A stretch of DNA of 64,000 bases from an uncultured SAR86 cluster bacterium (GTDB taxonomy: Bacteria; Pseudomonadota; Gammaproteobacteria; Magnimaribacterales; Magnimaribacteraceae). Each line of letters opens with the position of its first letter. The stretch's first letter is position 1. This document shows positions 56,774 to 64,000 of this stretch, piece after piece. The stretch spans positions 1 to 64,000 of the forward strand of contig CACAIY010000001.1 of assembly GCA_902532675.1 (NCBI GenBank), in the 5' to 3' direction. A program made the position numbers and the translations under genes. The notes under the pieces were generated by a model that worked only from the letters and a program-made list of their open reading frames with translations, was not told the origin of the DNA and did no database searches.

Positions 56774-58879
56774 ATGGCCAGAACTACACCGTTAGAACTG
56801 TATAGAAACATTGGTATATGTGCCCATGTTGACGCTGGGAAAACAACAACTACAGAAAGGGTTCTTTTTTATACCGGAATTTCTCACAAAATAGGTGAAG
56901 TCCATGACGGGGCAGCTGTTATGGATTGGATGGAGCAAGAACAAGAGAGAGGAATTACTATTACTTCAGCAGCCACTACTTGTTTTTGGGAAGGTACTGC
57001 AAAACAATACAAGCAACATAGGTTTAATATTATTGATACACCTGGTCACGTTGATTTTACGATTGAAGTGGAGAGGTCATTAAGAGTCTTAGATGGCGCT
57101 GTAGTTGTATTTTGTGGTAGCTCTGGAGTGGAACCACAATCGGAAACTGTATGGAGACAAGCAAACAGATATGAGGTTCCAAGAATAGCCTTCATAAATA
57201 AGATGGACAGAGCTGGTGCCGATTTCCTTAGAGTAGTAGATCAAATGAAGACGAGACTGGGCGCAAATCCTATCCCTATTCAGCTAGCTATTGGTGCTGA
57301 AGATGATTTTAAAGGGGTAGTTGACCTGATAAAAATGAAGGCAATATATTGGGATGGGGATGATATGGGGACAACATTTGAGTTAAAAGACATTCCTGAT
57401 GATATGCAAGATATCGCTAATGAGTGGCGTGAAAAGATGGTTGAGTCAGCAGCTGAATCTAATGAAGAAATTATGGATAAATATCTAGAAGAAGGAGATT
57501 TATCTGAACAAGACATAATAAAAGGTTTAAGAGAGAGGACTTTAAATAATGAGATAGTTCCTTGCCTCTGTGGTTCTGCTTTTAAAAATAAAGGCGTACA
57601 AACAATGCTGGATGCTGTTATTGACTTTCTTCCAGCTCCTAATGAAGTAAAGGCTGTAACAGGAGTCTTGGAAAATGAAGAAGAAGGAGCACGAGAATCA
57701 GATGACGACGCTCCTTTTGCCGGAATAGCTTTTAAAATTGCTACAGATCCTTTTGTTGGTTCTTTAACTTTCGTAAGAATTTATTCAGGAACCTTAAATA
57801 CAGGCGATTCTGTTTTCTTGCCCATAAAAGGAAAAAAAGAAAGAGTTGGAAGAATGCTTCAAATGCACTCAAATAAAAGAGATGAGATTTCTGAAGCAAG
57901 AGCAGGAGATATTTGTGCAGTAATAGGTTTAAAGGATGCCATAACAGGCGAAACCTTGTGTGATGAAAAGAACAAGATAACTTTAGAACAAATGAATTTC
58001 CCTGAACCAGTTATTTCCGTAGCTGTAGAACCAAAAACTAAAGAAGACCAAGAAAAAATGGGAATTGCTTTAGGAAGGTTAGCTCAAGAAGACCCTTCTT
58101 TTAAACTAAGAACTGATGAAGAGTCAGGACAAACTATTATTTCAGGTATGGGAGAGCTCCATCTTGATGTTTTAGTGGACAGAATGAGGAGAGAGTTCAA
58201 TGTTGAAGCTAATATGGGCAAGCCTCAGGTGGCTTATAGAGAGACTATTAGAAAACAAGTAGAGCAAGAATCCAAATTTGTAAGACAATCAGGTGGAAGA
58301 GGTCAATATGGACACGTCTATATAAGAATCGAACCTCTTGTAAATGATGAGGACAGTGATGAAACATATGAATTTGTAAATGAAATAGTGGGAGGGGCTA
58401 TTCCTAGAGAATTTATACCTGCTGTTGATAAGGGTTGTAGAGAACAAATGGAAGCGGGAGTAATAGCTGGCTATCCTCTTGTTAATGTTAAAGTTTCATT
58501 ATATGACGGTTCATTCCATGACGTCGATTCTAGTGAAGTGGCATTTAAGGTTGCAGGTTCCACTGCCCTTAAAGAAGGAGCACAGAAAGCTGACCCTGTA
58601 ATTTTAGAACCTGTAATGAGTTTAGAAGTAGTCACTCCAGAAGAATATATGGGTGATGTAGTAGGAGACCTTAATAGGCGCAGAGGAATAATTCATGGCA
58701 TGGAAGATGGACCTTCTGGAAAAATAGTTTCCGGTGAAGTTCCTTTAGCTGAAATGTTTGGATATGCAACTGATCTTAGATCTTCTTCTCAAGGCAGAGC
58801 TACATTTACAATGGAACCACTAAAGTATGCTGAAGTGCCTTCAAATGTTGCAGAAGTTATCGTTAATAAAAACGATTAA
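56774..58879 (+). CDS. fusA: Translation elongation factor G
   Basis: This 701-residue translocase GTPase has [19 protein letters not shown], switch motifs [14 protein letters not shown] and [15 protein letters not shown], and [10 protein letters not shown]. Domains II to V follow, including the GRGQYGHV and [13 protein letters not shown] segments. The gene is followed by a hairpin terminator and a new promoter instead of the tufA gene seen in E. coli. Confidence 0.99.
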   Translation: MARTTPLELYRNIGICAHVDAGKTTTTERVLFYTGISHKIGEVHDGAAVMDWMEQEQERGITITSAATTCFWEGTAKQYKQHRFNIIDTPGHVDFTIEVERSLRVLDGAVVVFCGSSGVEPQSETVWRQANRYEVPRIAFINKMDRAGADFLRVVDQMKTRLGANPIPIQLAIGAEDDFKGVVDLIKMKAIYWDGDDMGTTFELKDIPDDMQDIANEWREKMVESAAESNEEIMDKYLEEGDLSEQDIIKGLRERTLNNEIVPCLCGSAFKNKGVQTMLDAVIDFLPAPNEVKAVTGVLENEEEGARESDDDAPFAGIAFKIATDPFVGSLTFVRIYSGTLNTGDSVFLPIKGKKERVGRMLQMHSNKRDEISEARAGDICAVIGLKDAITGETLCDEKNKITLEQMNFPEPVISVAVEPKTKEDQEKMGIALGRLAQEDPSFKLRTDEESGQTIISGMGELHLDVLVDRMRREFNVEANMGKPQVAYRETIRKQVEQESKFVRQSGGRGQYGHVYIRIEPLVNDEDSDETYEFVNEIVGGAIPREFIPAVDKGCREQMEAGVIAGYPLVNVKVSLYDGSFHDVDSSEVAFKVAGSTALKEGAQKADPVILEPVMSLEVVTPEEYMGDVVGDLNRRRGIIHGMEDGPSGKIVSGEVPLAEMFGYATDLRSSSQGRATFTMEPLKYAEVPSNVAEVIVNKND

Positions 58880-58903
58880 GATTTGAAGCTAAAAATTCTT
58901 TAG

Positions 58904-58927
58904 AAACCCTTTTATTAAAGGTTTTTT
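58904..58927 (+). terminator. Rho-independent terminator after fusA
   Basis: AAACC-(C)-TTT pairs with AAAGGTTT around a TATT loop, with one bulged C, and runs into a T-rich tail. It lies 25 bases after the fusA stop and before the S10 promoter. Confidence 0.6.
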
Positions 58928-58938
58928 GCACTTTTTTG

Positions 58939-58967
58939 TTGACACATGAAGGTCACAAAATTAGAAT
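58939..58967 (+). promoter_or_regulatory. S10 operon promoter
   Basis: A perfect TTGACA is followed after 17 bases by TAGAAT and the GC discriminator TGCCGCTCG. The predicted start near 58974 leaves a leader of about 127 bases before rpsJ. Confidence 0.8.
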
Positions 58968-58973
58968 TGCCGC

Positions 58974-59100
58974 TCGTTTTGTTTTAGGGGCCTTAATCTA
59001 GAAATTTTATAGGTATAAGGCGGTTTTTTATTAAAAATCCAACATACTTTGTAGGGGGATTTTTTTACGCTATTTATTTGAAGAAATAATTAGAAGATAT
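58974..59100 (+). promoter_or_regulatory. S10 leader with two T-tailed hairpins (possible attenuator)
   Basis: The first hairpin pairs GCCTTA (58990) with TAAGGC (59016) and is followed by GGTTTTTT. The second pairs AAAAATCC (59033) with GGATTTTT (59057) and is followed by TT. Both look like intrinsic terminators inside the untranslated leader. E. coli S10 leaders are controlled by L4-dependent attenuation and translation block; a similar role is inferred. Confidence 0.5.
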
Positions 59101-59421
59101 ATGCAAGATCAGAGTATTAGAATAAGGCTAAAAGCCTTCGATCATAAGCTTATTGACCGTTCTGCTAGAGAAATAGTTGAGACGGTTAAACGTACTGGCG
59201 CTAAGGTCAAAGGACCTATTCCAATGCCAGTCAAAAAACACAAAACGACCATCCTCATTTCCCCCCATAAAGACAAAGACGCAAGAGACCAATACGAAAT
59301 TAGAACCCACAAAAGAACCTTAGATATCCTAGAACCTTCAGAGAAAACCCTAGATGCCTTAACAAAACTTGAATTATCAGCAGGTGTAGTAGTTCAAATA
59401 AGCCTAGACGAGAATATATAG
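59101..59421 (+). CDS. rpsJ: 30S ribosomal protein S10
   Basis: This 106-residue protein (NusE) works in the 30S head and in antitermination with NusB and Nus[22 protein letters not shown] and [19 protein letters not shown] are family signatures. It is first in the S10 operon and two bases before rplC. Confidence 0.98.
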   Translation: MQDQSIRIRLKAFDHKLIDRSAREIVETVKRTGAKVKGPIPMPVKKHKTTILISPHKDKDARDQYEIRTHKRTLDILEPSEKTLDALTKLELSAGVVVQISLDENI

Positions 59422-59423
59422 TT

Positions 59424-60059
59424 ATGTCAATTGGATTAATAGGCAAAAAGCAAGGAATGACAAGAATGTTCACTCCTGAAGGTGAAGCATTTGCTGTTAG
59501 TGTTGTAAGTATTAGTCCTAATATTATTACTCAAATTAAATCCCAGGAAACTGATGGCTATTCTTCAATTCAAGTAACGACAGGCGAAAAAAAAGAAAAG
59601 CATATAAGAAAGCCTATATCTGGTCACTTTAAGAAAAATGGAGTTAATCCTGGAGAAGGGCTTTGGGAATTTAAAGTAAATCCTGAAGCATTAGAAGAAT
59701 TAGAAGTGGGAAGCAAATTGTTTTTAGAGCAATTCGAAGAAGGTCAAACGATAGACGTTCAAGGGAAGTCAAAAGGAAAAGGCTTTGCAGGAACGGTTAA
59801 GAGATGGAATTTTAAAATGCAAGACGCAACACACGGTAATTCTATTTCTCATAGAGCTCCAGGATCTATTGGTCAGTGTCAAACTCCTGGAAAGGTATGG
59901 AAAGGTAAAAAGATGTCTGGCCATATGGGAGATCAACAAAAGACGGTTCAAAATCTAGAAATAGCTTCAATTGATTCTAAAAATAATTTTCTACTTATAA
60001 AAGGACCCATTCCTGGGCCCACAGGTTCCAACGTAATATTAAAACCAGCTGTAAAATAA
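59424..60059 (+). CDS. rplC: 50S ribosomal protein L3
   Basis: This 211-residue protein starts [20 protein letters not shown] and carries the extension [20 protein letters not shown] with [20 protein letters not shown] near the peptidyl-transferase centre. The glutamine target of PrmB methylation is probably in the QDATHGN segment. Length matches the family. Confidence 0.98.
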   Translation: MSIGLIGKKQGMTRMFTPEGEAFAVSVVSISPNIITQIKSQETDGYSSIQVTTGEKKEKHIRKPISGHFKKNGVNPGEGLWEFKVNPEALEELEVGSKLFLEQFEEGQTIDVQGKSKGKGFAGTVKRWNFKMQDATHGNSISHRAPGSIGQCQTPGKVWKGKKMSGHMGDQQKTVQNLEIASIDSKNNFLLIKGPIPGPTGSNVILKPAVK

Positions 60060-60061
60060 TA

Positions 60062-60685
60062 ATGGAAATTAAAGTTCTAAATCAAAACGGCTCTGGAGAT
60101 TCAAACGTTTCTCTTCCTGAATCTGTATTTGGTCAAGAGTTTAATGCTGATTTAGTACATCAGCTCTTAACAACTTATACAGCGAATGGACATCAAAATA
60201 CTAAAGGACAGAAGAATAGATCAGCTGTAAGAGGAGGAGGAAAGAAACCTTGGAAACAGAAGGGAACTGGTAGAGCTAGAGCCGGAACCATTCGTTCCCC
60301 TATTTGGAGGGGTGGAGGCGTAACATTTGCCCAAAAATTTAAGAAAAATAACCCTAAAAAAATAAACAAGAAAATGTATAGATCTGCCATGCGTTCTATT
60401 TGGTCAAAGTTAGCAGAAGAAAATAGAATCATTGCACTTAATGAAATCAATATCGATGAGCCTGTAAAATCTTCACAAGTAAAGAAAATTTTATCAGATA
60501 TAGGTATTTCCAATGCATTGGTAGTTCTTAATAAGAATAATGAATCACTTAATAGGGCTTCAAAGAACCTTAAAGAGTGTGATGTATTGACTATAAGTTC
60601 TATTAATCCATCTTTGCTTATTAATGCAGATAACGTAGTAGTAACTTCAGAAACTATAAATTCACTAACGGAGGTTTTGTCATAA
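60062..60685 (+). CDS. rplD: 50S ribosomal protein L4
   Basis: This 207-residue protein has the tunnel-lining loop KPWKQKGTGRARAGTIRSP and GGGVTFAQKFK. In E. coli L4 also represses the S10 operon by acting on its leader, which here contains two terminator-like hairpins. The stop overlaps rplW by one base. Confidence 0.98.
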   Translation: MEIKVLNQNGSGDSNVSLPESVFGQEFNADLVHQLLTTYTANGHQNTKGQKNRSAVRGGGKKPWKQKGTGRARAGTIRSPIWRGGGVTFAQKFKKNNPKKINKKMYRSAMRSIWSKLAEENRIIALNEINIDEPVKSSQVKKILSDIGISNALVVLNKNNESLNRASKNLKECDVLTISSINPSLLINADNVVVTSETINSLTEVLS

Positions 60686-60975
60686 TGAAAGCAGAACTTT
60701 ACTCAGTCATCAAGTCTCCGTATTTAACAGAAAAAGTATCTTCGTTAATGGGAGAAGCAAATCAGTATGCATTTAAAGTTGATGTAAATGCTACAAAGTT
60801 ACAGGTTAAGAAGGCAGTCGAAGGTTATTTTTCTGTCGATGTTGAGAATGTGAATGTAGTAAAGGTTAAGGGAAAAAATAAACGTTCGAGGTATAGAATA
60901 AAGAAAAGACCTGACTGGAAGAAGGCTTATGTCAGGCTTGCAGAAGGTCAGTCAATTGAAGTAGGTACAGAATAA
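60685..60975 (+). CDS. rplW: 50S ribosomal protein L23
   Basis: This 96-residue exit-tunnel protein docks SRP and trigger factor. [17 protein letters not shown] and [20 protein letters not shown] are the family signatures. It overlaps rplD and rplB by one base each (TAATG), implying translational coupling. Confidence 0.97.
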   Translation: MKAELYSVIKSPYLTEKVSSLMGEANQYAFKVDVNATKLQVKKAVEGYFSVDVENVNVVKVKGKNKRSRYRIKKRPDWKKAYVRLAEGQSIEVGTE

Positions 60976-61805
60976 TGGCGGCCCAAATAAAGAAATCAAA
61001 ACCAACTTCTCCTGGACGTAGATTTAGATCTTGGGTGTCTAGAGATGATCTTCATAAAGGAGATCCTTATGCTGCACTTCTTCAACCCAAGAAACAAAAA
61101 TCTGGAAGAAACAACCAAGGTAGGATTACTTCTAGGCACAGAGGTGGAGGACATAAGAAACATTATAGGCTTATTGATTTCAAAAGAATTAAAGATGGAA
61201 TTCCTGCGAAAGTAGAGACTATAGAATATGACCCTAATAGGTCTGCAAATATAGCACTTCTTTTGTATAAGGATGGAGAAAGAAGATACATAATCTGTCC
61301 AGAGGGGCTATCCCTTGGAGATGAAATAATTTCTGGAGAAGAGTCTCCAATCAAAACGGGCAATGCTTTGAGCTTAAAAAATATGCCCCTAGGTACGGTT
61401 GTTCATTGTATTGAGTTGTTCCCAGGTAAAGGCGCTCAAATGTCTAGAAGTGCAGGAACATCGGCCCAAATCTTAGCCATTGAAGGAAGGTATGTAACTT
61501 TAAGGCTGAGAAGTGGTGAAGTGAGAAGAGTGTTATCAGATTGTAGGGCTACCATTGGAAGTGTCTCTAATCCTGAACATTCTTTAAGGTCAATTGGAAA
61601 AGCTGGAGCGAAGAGGTGGATGGGAATAAGGCCTAGTGTGAGAGGAGTTGCTATGAATCCAGTAGACCACCCTCATGGAGGCGGTGAAGGTAAGACCTCT
61701 GGCGGAAGGCATCCTGTAACACCTTGGGGAGTTTCTACCAAAGGCTATAAAACTCGTAAAAAGACTAAAAGTAGCAATCGTATGATTGTAAGAAGAAGGA
61801 ATTAA
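60975..61805 (+). CDS. rplB: 50S ribosomal protein L2
   Basis: This 276-residue protein is essential for subunit joining and peptidyl transfer. [20 protein letters not shown] and the C-terminal [20 protein letters not shown], with the important histidine, are invariant. Length is close to the 273 residues of E. coli. Confidence 0.99.
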   Translation: MAAQIKKSKPTSPGRRFRSWVSRDDLHKGDPYAALLQPKKQKSGRNNQGRITSRHRGGGHKKHYRLIDFKRIKDGIPAKVETIEYDPNRSANIALLLYKDGERRYIICPEGLSLGDEIISGEESPIKTGNALSLKNMPLGTVVHCIELFPGKGAQMSRSAGTSAQILAIEGRYVTLRLRSGEVRRVLSDCRATIGSVSNPEHSLRSIGKAGAKRWMGIRPSVRGVAMNPVDHPHGGGEGKTSGGRHPVTPWGVSTKGYKTRKKTKSSNRMIVRRRN

Positions 61806-61812
61806 TTGAATT

Positions 61813-62079
61813 ATGCCTAGATCATTAAAGAAAGGACCGTTTGTTGATTTGCATTTACTTAAGAAAGTAGAAAAGGCAGTGTCTACTAATGATAAAAAAC
61901 CAATAAAAACCTGGTCTAGAAGGTCAATGATAACTCCTGACATGGTAGGTTTAAATATTGCGGTCCACAACGGAAGACAGCATATGCCTATATTCATACA
62001 GGAAGATATGGTTGGACATAAGCTTGGAGAATTTGTTTTAACAAGAACATTTAGGATGCATTCAGGAGACAGAAATTAA
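61813..62079 (+). CDS. rpsS: 30S ribosomal protein S19
   Basis: This 88-residue protein starts [20 protein letters not shown] and has [20 protein letters not shown] and [19 protein letters not shown]. It binds the 30S head with S13. It follows rplB by seven bases. Confidence 0.98.
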   Translation: MPRSLKKGPFVDLHLLKKVEKAVSTNDKKPIKTWSRRSMITPDMVGLNIAVHNGRQHMPIFIQEDMVGHKLGEFVLTRTFRMHSGDRN

Positions 62080-62083
62080 CAAT

Positions 62084-62425
62084 ATGAGTCAGTCTGTAGC
62101 GAAATTAAGGAGTGCAAGAGTTTCTAGCCAAAAAGCTAGATTGGTTGCAAACCAAATTAGAGGGAAGAATGTAGAAGAAGCTTTAGGCATCTTAACTTTT
62201 GCCCCTCAGAAATCTGCTCATATTATTAAGAAGATTTTAGAATCTGCAATTGCAAATGCAGAGCATAACCAAGGCTTGGATGTAGATTCTTTATTTGTTT
62301 CTACAATTGCAGTAGATGAAAGCTTCACTATGAAACGCATTAGAGCAAGAGCTAGAGGAAGAGCAGATAGATATTTTAAAAGAAGCTGTAATATTTCATT
62401 AACTTTAGAAGACAAGGGTAAATAA
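62084..62425 (+). CDS. rplV: 50S ribosomal protein L22
   Basis: This 113-residue protein lines the exit tunnel with the loop [19 protein letters not shown]; erythromycin-resistance changes map there in other species and none is obvious here. [18 protein letters not shown] is the N-terminal signature. The stop overlaps rpsC by one base. Confidence 0.98.
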   Translation: MSQSVAKLRSARVSSQKARLVANQIRGKNVEEALGILTFAPQKSAHIIKKILESAIANAEHNQGLDVDSLFVSTIAVDESFTMKRIRARARGRADRYFKRSCNISLTLEDKGK

Positions 62426-63075
62426 TGGGACAAAAAGTACATCCAATAGGTTTTAGGTTAGGTATTACTACTCAACATACTTCTAACTGGTATGCAGAAA
62501 AATCTCAATATACTGAGAATTTATTAAAAGATATAGAAGTAAGAGAGCACTTAGAAAATAAACTTTCTCATGCCTCTGTAAGTAGGATTGACATTGAAAG
62601 GACTGCTGATAATGCGAGGGTTTTAATTCATACAGCAAGACCTGGGATTGTAATAGGAAAGAAAGGGGAAGACATAGATAAAATGAGAGAGGATATAACT
62701 CAAAGAATGGGAATCCCTGTCACATTAAGTATACAAGAGATTAGGAAGCCAGATCTAGATGCTAAGTTATTAGCAGAAAGTGTAGCCCAACAACTGGAAA
62801 GAAGGGTAATGTTTAGGAGAGCTATGAAAAGGGCTGTTCAGAACGCAATGAGGCAAGGAGCGGAAGGAGTAAAGATTAGAGTTGCAGGCAGATTAGGTGG
62901 CGCAGAAATAGCTAGAGCAGAAATTCAAAAAGAAGGAAGGGTTCCTCTACATACCCTCAGAGCAGATGTTGATTACGGCCTAGCAGAAGCTAACACCACT
63001 TATGGAGTGATAGGCGTTAAAGCTTGGGTTTTTAGAGGAGAAGTTCTGGATAAACCAAATAAGGATTTAGAATAA
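62425..63075 (+). CDS. rpsC: 30S ribosomal protein S3
   Basis: This 216-residue protein has an N-terminal start [14 protein letters not shown], a KH domain with [19 protein letters not shown], and the C-terminal [18 protein letters not shown]. It lies at the mRNA entry of the 30S subunit. The length is slightly below the 233 residues of E. coli, owing to a shorter C-terminal tail. Confidence 0.98.
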   Translation: MGQKVHPIGFRLGITTQHTSNWYAEKSQYTENLLKDIEVREHLENKLSHASVSRIDIERTADNARVLIHTARPGIVIGKKGEDIDKMREDITQRMGIPVTLSIQEIRKPDLDAKLLAESVAQQLERRVMFRRAMKRAVQNAMRQGAEGVKIRVAGRLGGAEIARAEIQKEGRVPLHTLRADVDYGLAEANTTYGVIGVKAWVFRGEVLDKPNKDLE

Positions 63076-63085
63076 GGTATAAAAA

Positions 63086-63493
63086 ATGTTTCAACCTAAA
63101 AGAACAAAATATAGAAAACAACAAAAAGGCCGAAATACTGGTAATGCTCAAAGAGGAGCAACTCTTAGTTTTGGAACTTTTGGCCTTAAAGCGACCGAAA
63201 GAGGTCAATTAACTTCTAGGCAGATAGAGTCTGCAAGAAGGGCTATGACTAGACATGTAAAAAGAGGGGCTAAAATATGGATAAGAGTTTTCCCAGACAA
63301 GCCTATAACAAAAAAACCTTTGGAAGTGAGACAAGGTAAAGGGAAAGGCAATGTGGAGTATTGGGTATGCCCAATAAAACCAGGCAAAGTTTTATACGAA
63401 ATGGAAGGGGTTGACGAAGAGCTAGCTAAAGAAGCTTTTGCATTAGCTTCAGCTAAGATGCCGATAGCAACAACTTTTATAAGGAGAGTCTAA
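63086..63493 (+). CDS. rplP: 50S ribosomal protein L16
   Basis: This 135-residue protein starts [17 protein letters not shown] and contains [20 protein letters not shown] and [21 protein letters not shown]. It helps place the A-site tRNA. The stop overlaps the rpmC start by one base. Confidence 0.98.
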   Translation: MFQPKRTKYRKQQKGRNTGNAQRGATLSFGTFGLKATERGQLTSRQIESARRAMTRHVKRGAKIWIRVFPDKPITKKPLEVRQGKGKGNVEYWVCPIKPGKVLYEMEGVDEELAKEAFALASAKMPIATTFIRRV

Positions 63494-63711
63494 TGGCGAA
63501 GGAAACTTTATTAAGCAGATTAAGGAGTAAGTCGACTGACGTTAGTGATGAAGAAGGAAAGCTAAGAAAAGAGCTTATGGAGTTAAGAGTTCAACACTCT
63601 TCTGGGCAGCTCAAAGAGACTCACAAAATAAGAGAAATACGTAAATCAATTGCACAATTGAAAACTTTAAATAATGAAGTTAAAGAAGAAATAAAAGATG
63701 ACAGAAATTAG
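63493..63711 (+). CDS. rpmC: 50S ribosomal protein L29
   Basis: This 72-residue protein has the L29 core [20 protein letters not shown] and [16 protein letters not shown]. It sits near the tunnel exit. The N-terminal 20 residues are less conserved. It overlaps rpsQ by 14 bases, the largest overlap in the operon. Confidence 0.95.
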   Translation: MAKETLLSRLRSKSTDVSDEEGKLRKELMELRVQHSSGQLKETHKIREIRKSIAQLKTLNNEVKEEIKDDRN

Positions 63712-63961
63712 TACAAGAACTCAAACAGGCCTGGTAGTAAGCTCTAAAAGAGATAAAACTATTACTGTTATGGTTGAAAGAAAGGTTAAACATCCTTTAT
63801 ATAAGAAAATACTTAGAAGATCATCCAAACTTCAAGCACATGATCAAGACAACACATGCAGTAAAGGAGATTTAGTAACTATTCAAGAGTGTAGACCGCT
63901 ATCCAAGACAAAATCTTGGAAATTGTTAAAGGTAGAAAAGAAGGCTCAAGAAATAAAGTAG
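63698..63961 (+). CDS. rpsQ: 30S ribosomal protein S17
   Basis: This 87-residue protein has [38 protein letters not shown] and the C-terminal [20 protein letters not shown], all family signatures. The ATG lies within the end of rpmC. It binds the 5' domain of 16S rRNA. Confidence 0.97.
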   Translation: MTEISTRTQTGLVVSSKRDKTITVMVERKVKHPLYKKILRRSSKLQAHDQDNTCSKGDLVTIQECRPLSKTKSWKLLKVEKKAQEIK

Positions 63962-63970
63962 ATTAGAGAG

Positions 63971-64000
63971 ATGATACAAGAACAAAGTTATTTAGAAGTT
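63971..64000 (+). CDS. rplN: 50S ribosomal protein L14, first 10 codons only
   Basis: An ATG nine bases after the rpsQ stop opens MIQEQSYLEV at the right edge. This matches the L14 N-terminus and the expected gene order S17-L14 at the start of the spc region. The rest lies outside the window. Confidence 0.88.
   Translation, partial: MIQEQSYLEV

Overview
The window is AT-rich bacterial DNA with very tight gene packing and standard stop codons. The conserved blocks rnr-rlmB, lpxC-secA-argJ, coaE-yacG, and tRNAs-tuf-secE-nusG-rplKAJL-rpoBC-rpsLG-fusA-S10/spc point to a gammaproteobacterium. The low GC, spacers of 0-10 bases, shortened housekeeping proteins and large load of small-molecule catabolic enzymes suggest a streamlined marine heterotroph. 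A SAR86-like lineage is my best guess, but that is inference; rpoB or ribosomal-protein phylogeny would settle it. I saw no rRNA, CRISPR array, transposase, phage gene or plasmid function.

Layout. Positions 1-25050 are accessory metabolism. They hold an enoyl-CoA hydratase cut by the window edge, an alkaline phosphatase, an ethanolamine-phosphate/phosphohydroxylysine-type phospholyase paired with its likely kinase, and a second class III aminotransferase followed by a cytosolic copper amine oxidase and an oxidoreductase. Next come a peptide deformylase, an ADP-ribosylglycohydrolase with ribokinase, a PhyH dioxygenase with an acyl-CoA synthetase, a nucleoside hydrolase, a carboxylesterase, an M28 peptidase lipoprotein, an SDR and a second crotonase. 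After tRNA-Ala and an unannotated 58-residue secreted His/Met-rich peptide there is a minus-strand operon of an Nramp-like transporter, an aminotransferase and a GH63-like glycosidase.

Positions 25075-33416 are core: coaE-yacG converge on argJ-secA-lpxC, with rlmB-rnr upstream. Positions 33723-39310 form a five-gene operon: acyl-CoA synthetase, GST, a protein of the linalool dehydratase/isomerase family, SDR, and a two-domain VOC protein. This is the most unusual unit in the window and looks like a pathway for an isoprenoid-like or other branched substrate. A DUF418 membrane protein and a sulfotransferase-like gene follow, ending beside a tRNA-Thr.

From 41754 to the end is the information-processing superoperon. 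It starts with a monofunctional birA and four tRNAs (Thr-TGT, Tyr, Thr-GGT, Trp) around tuf, then secE-nusG-rplKAJL-rpoBC, rpsL-rpsG-fusA, and S10-L3-L4-L23-L2-S19-L22-S3-L16-L29-S17-(L14). Promoters with 17-base spacers and a shared GC-rich discriminator are visible upstream of tRNA-Tyr, of tRNA-Thr/tuf and of the S10 operon. An L10-type leader lies before rplJ. The S10 leader carries two T-tailed hairpins that look like attenuators.
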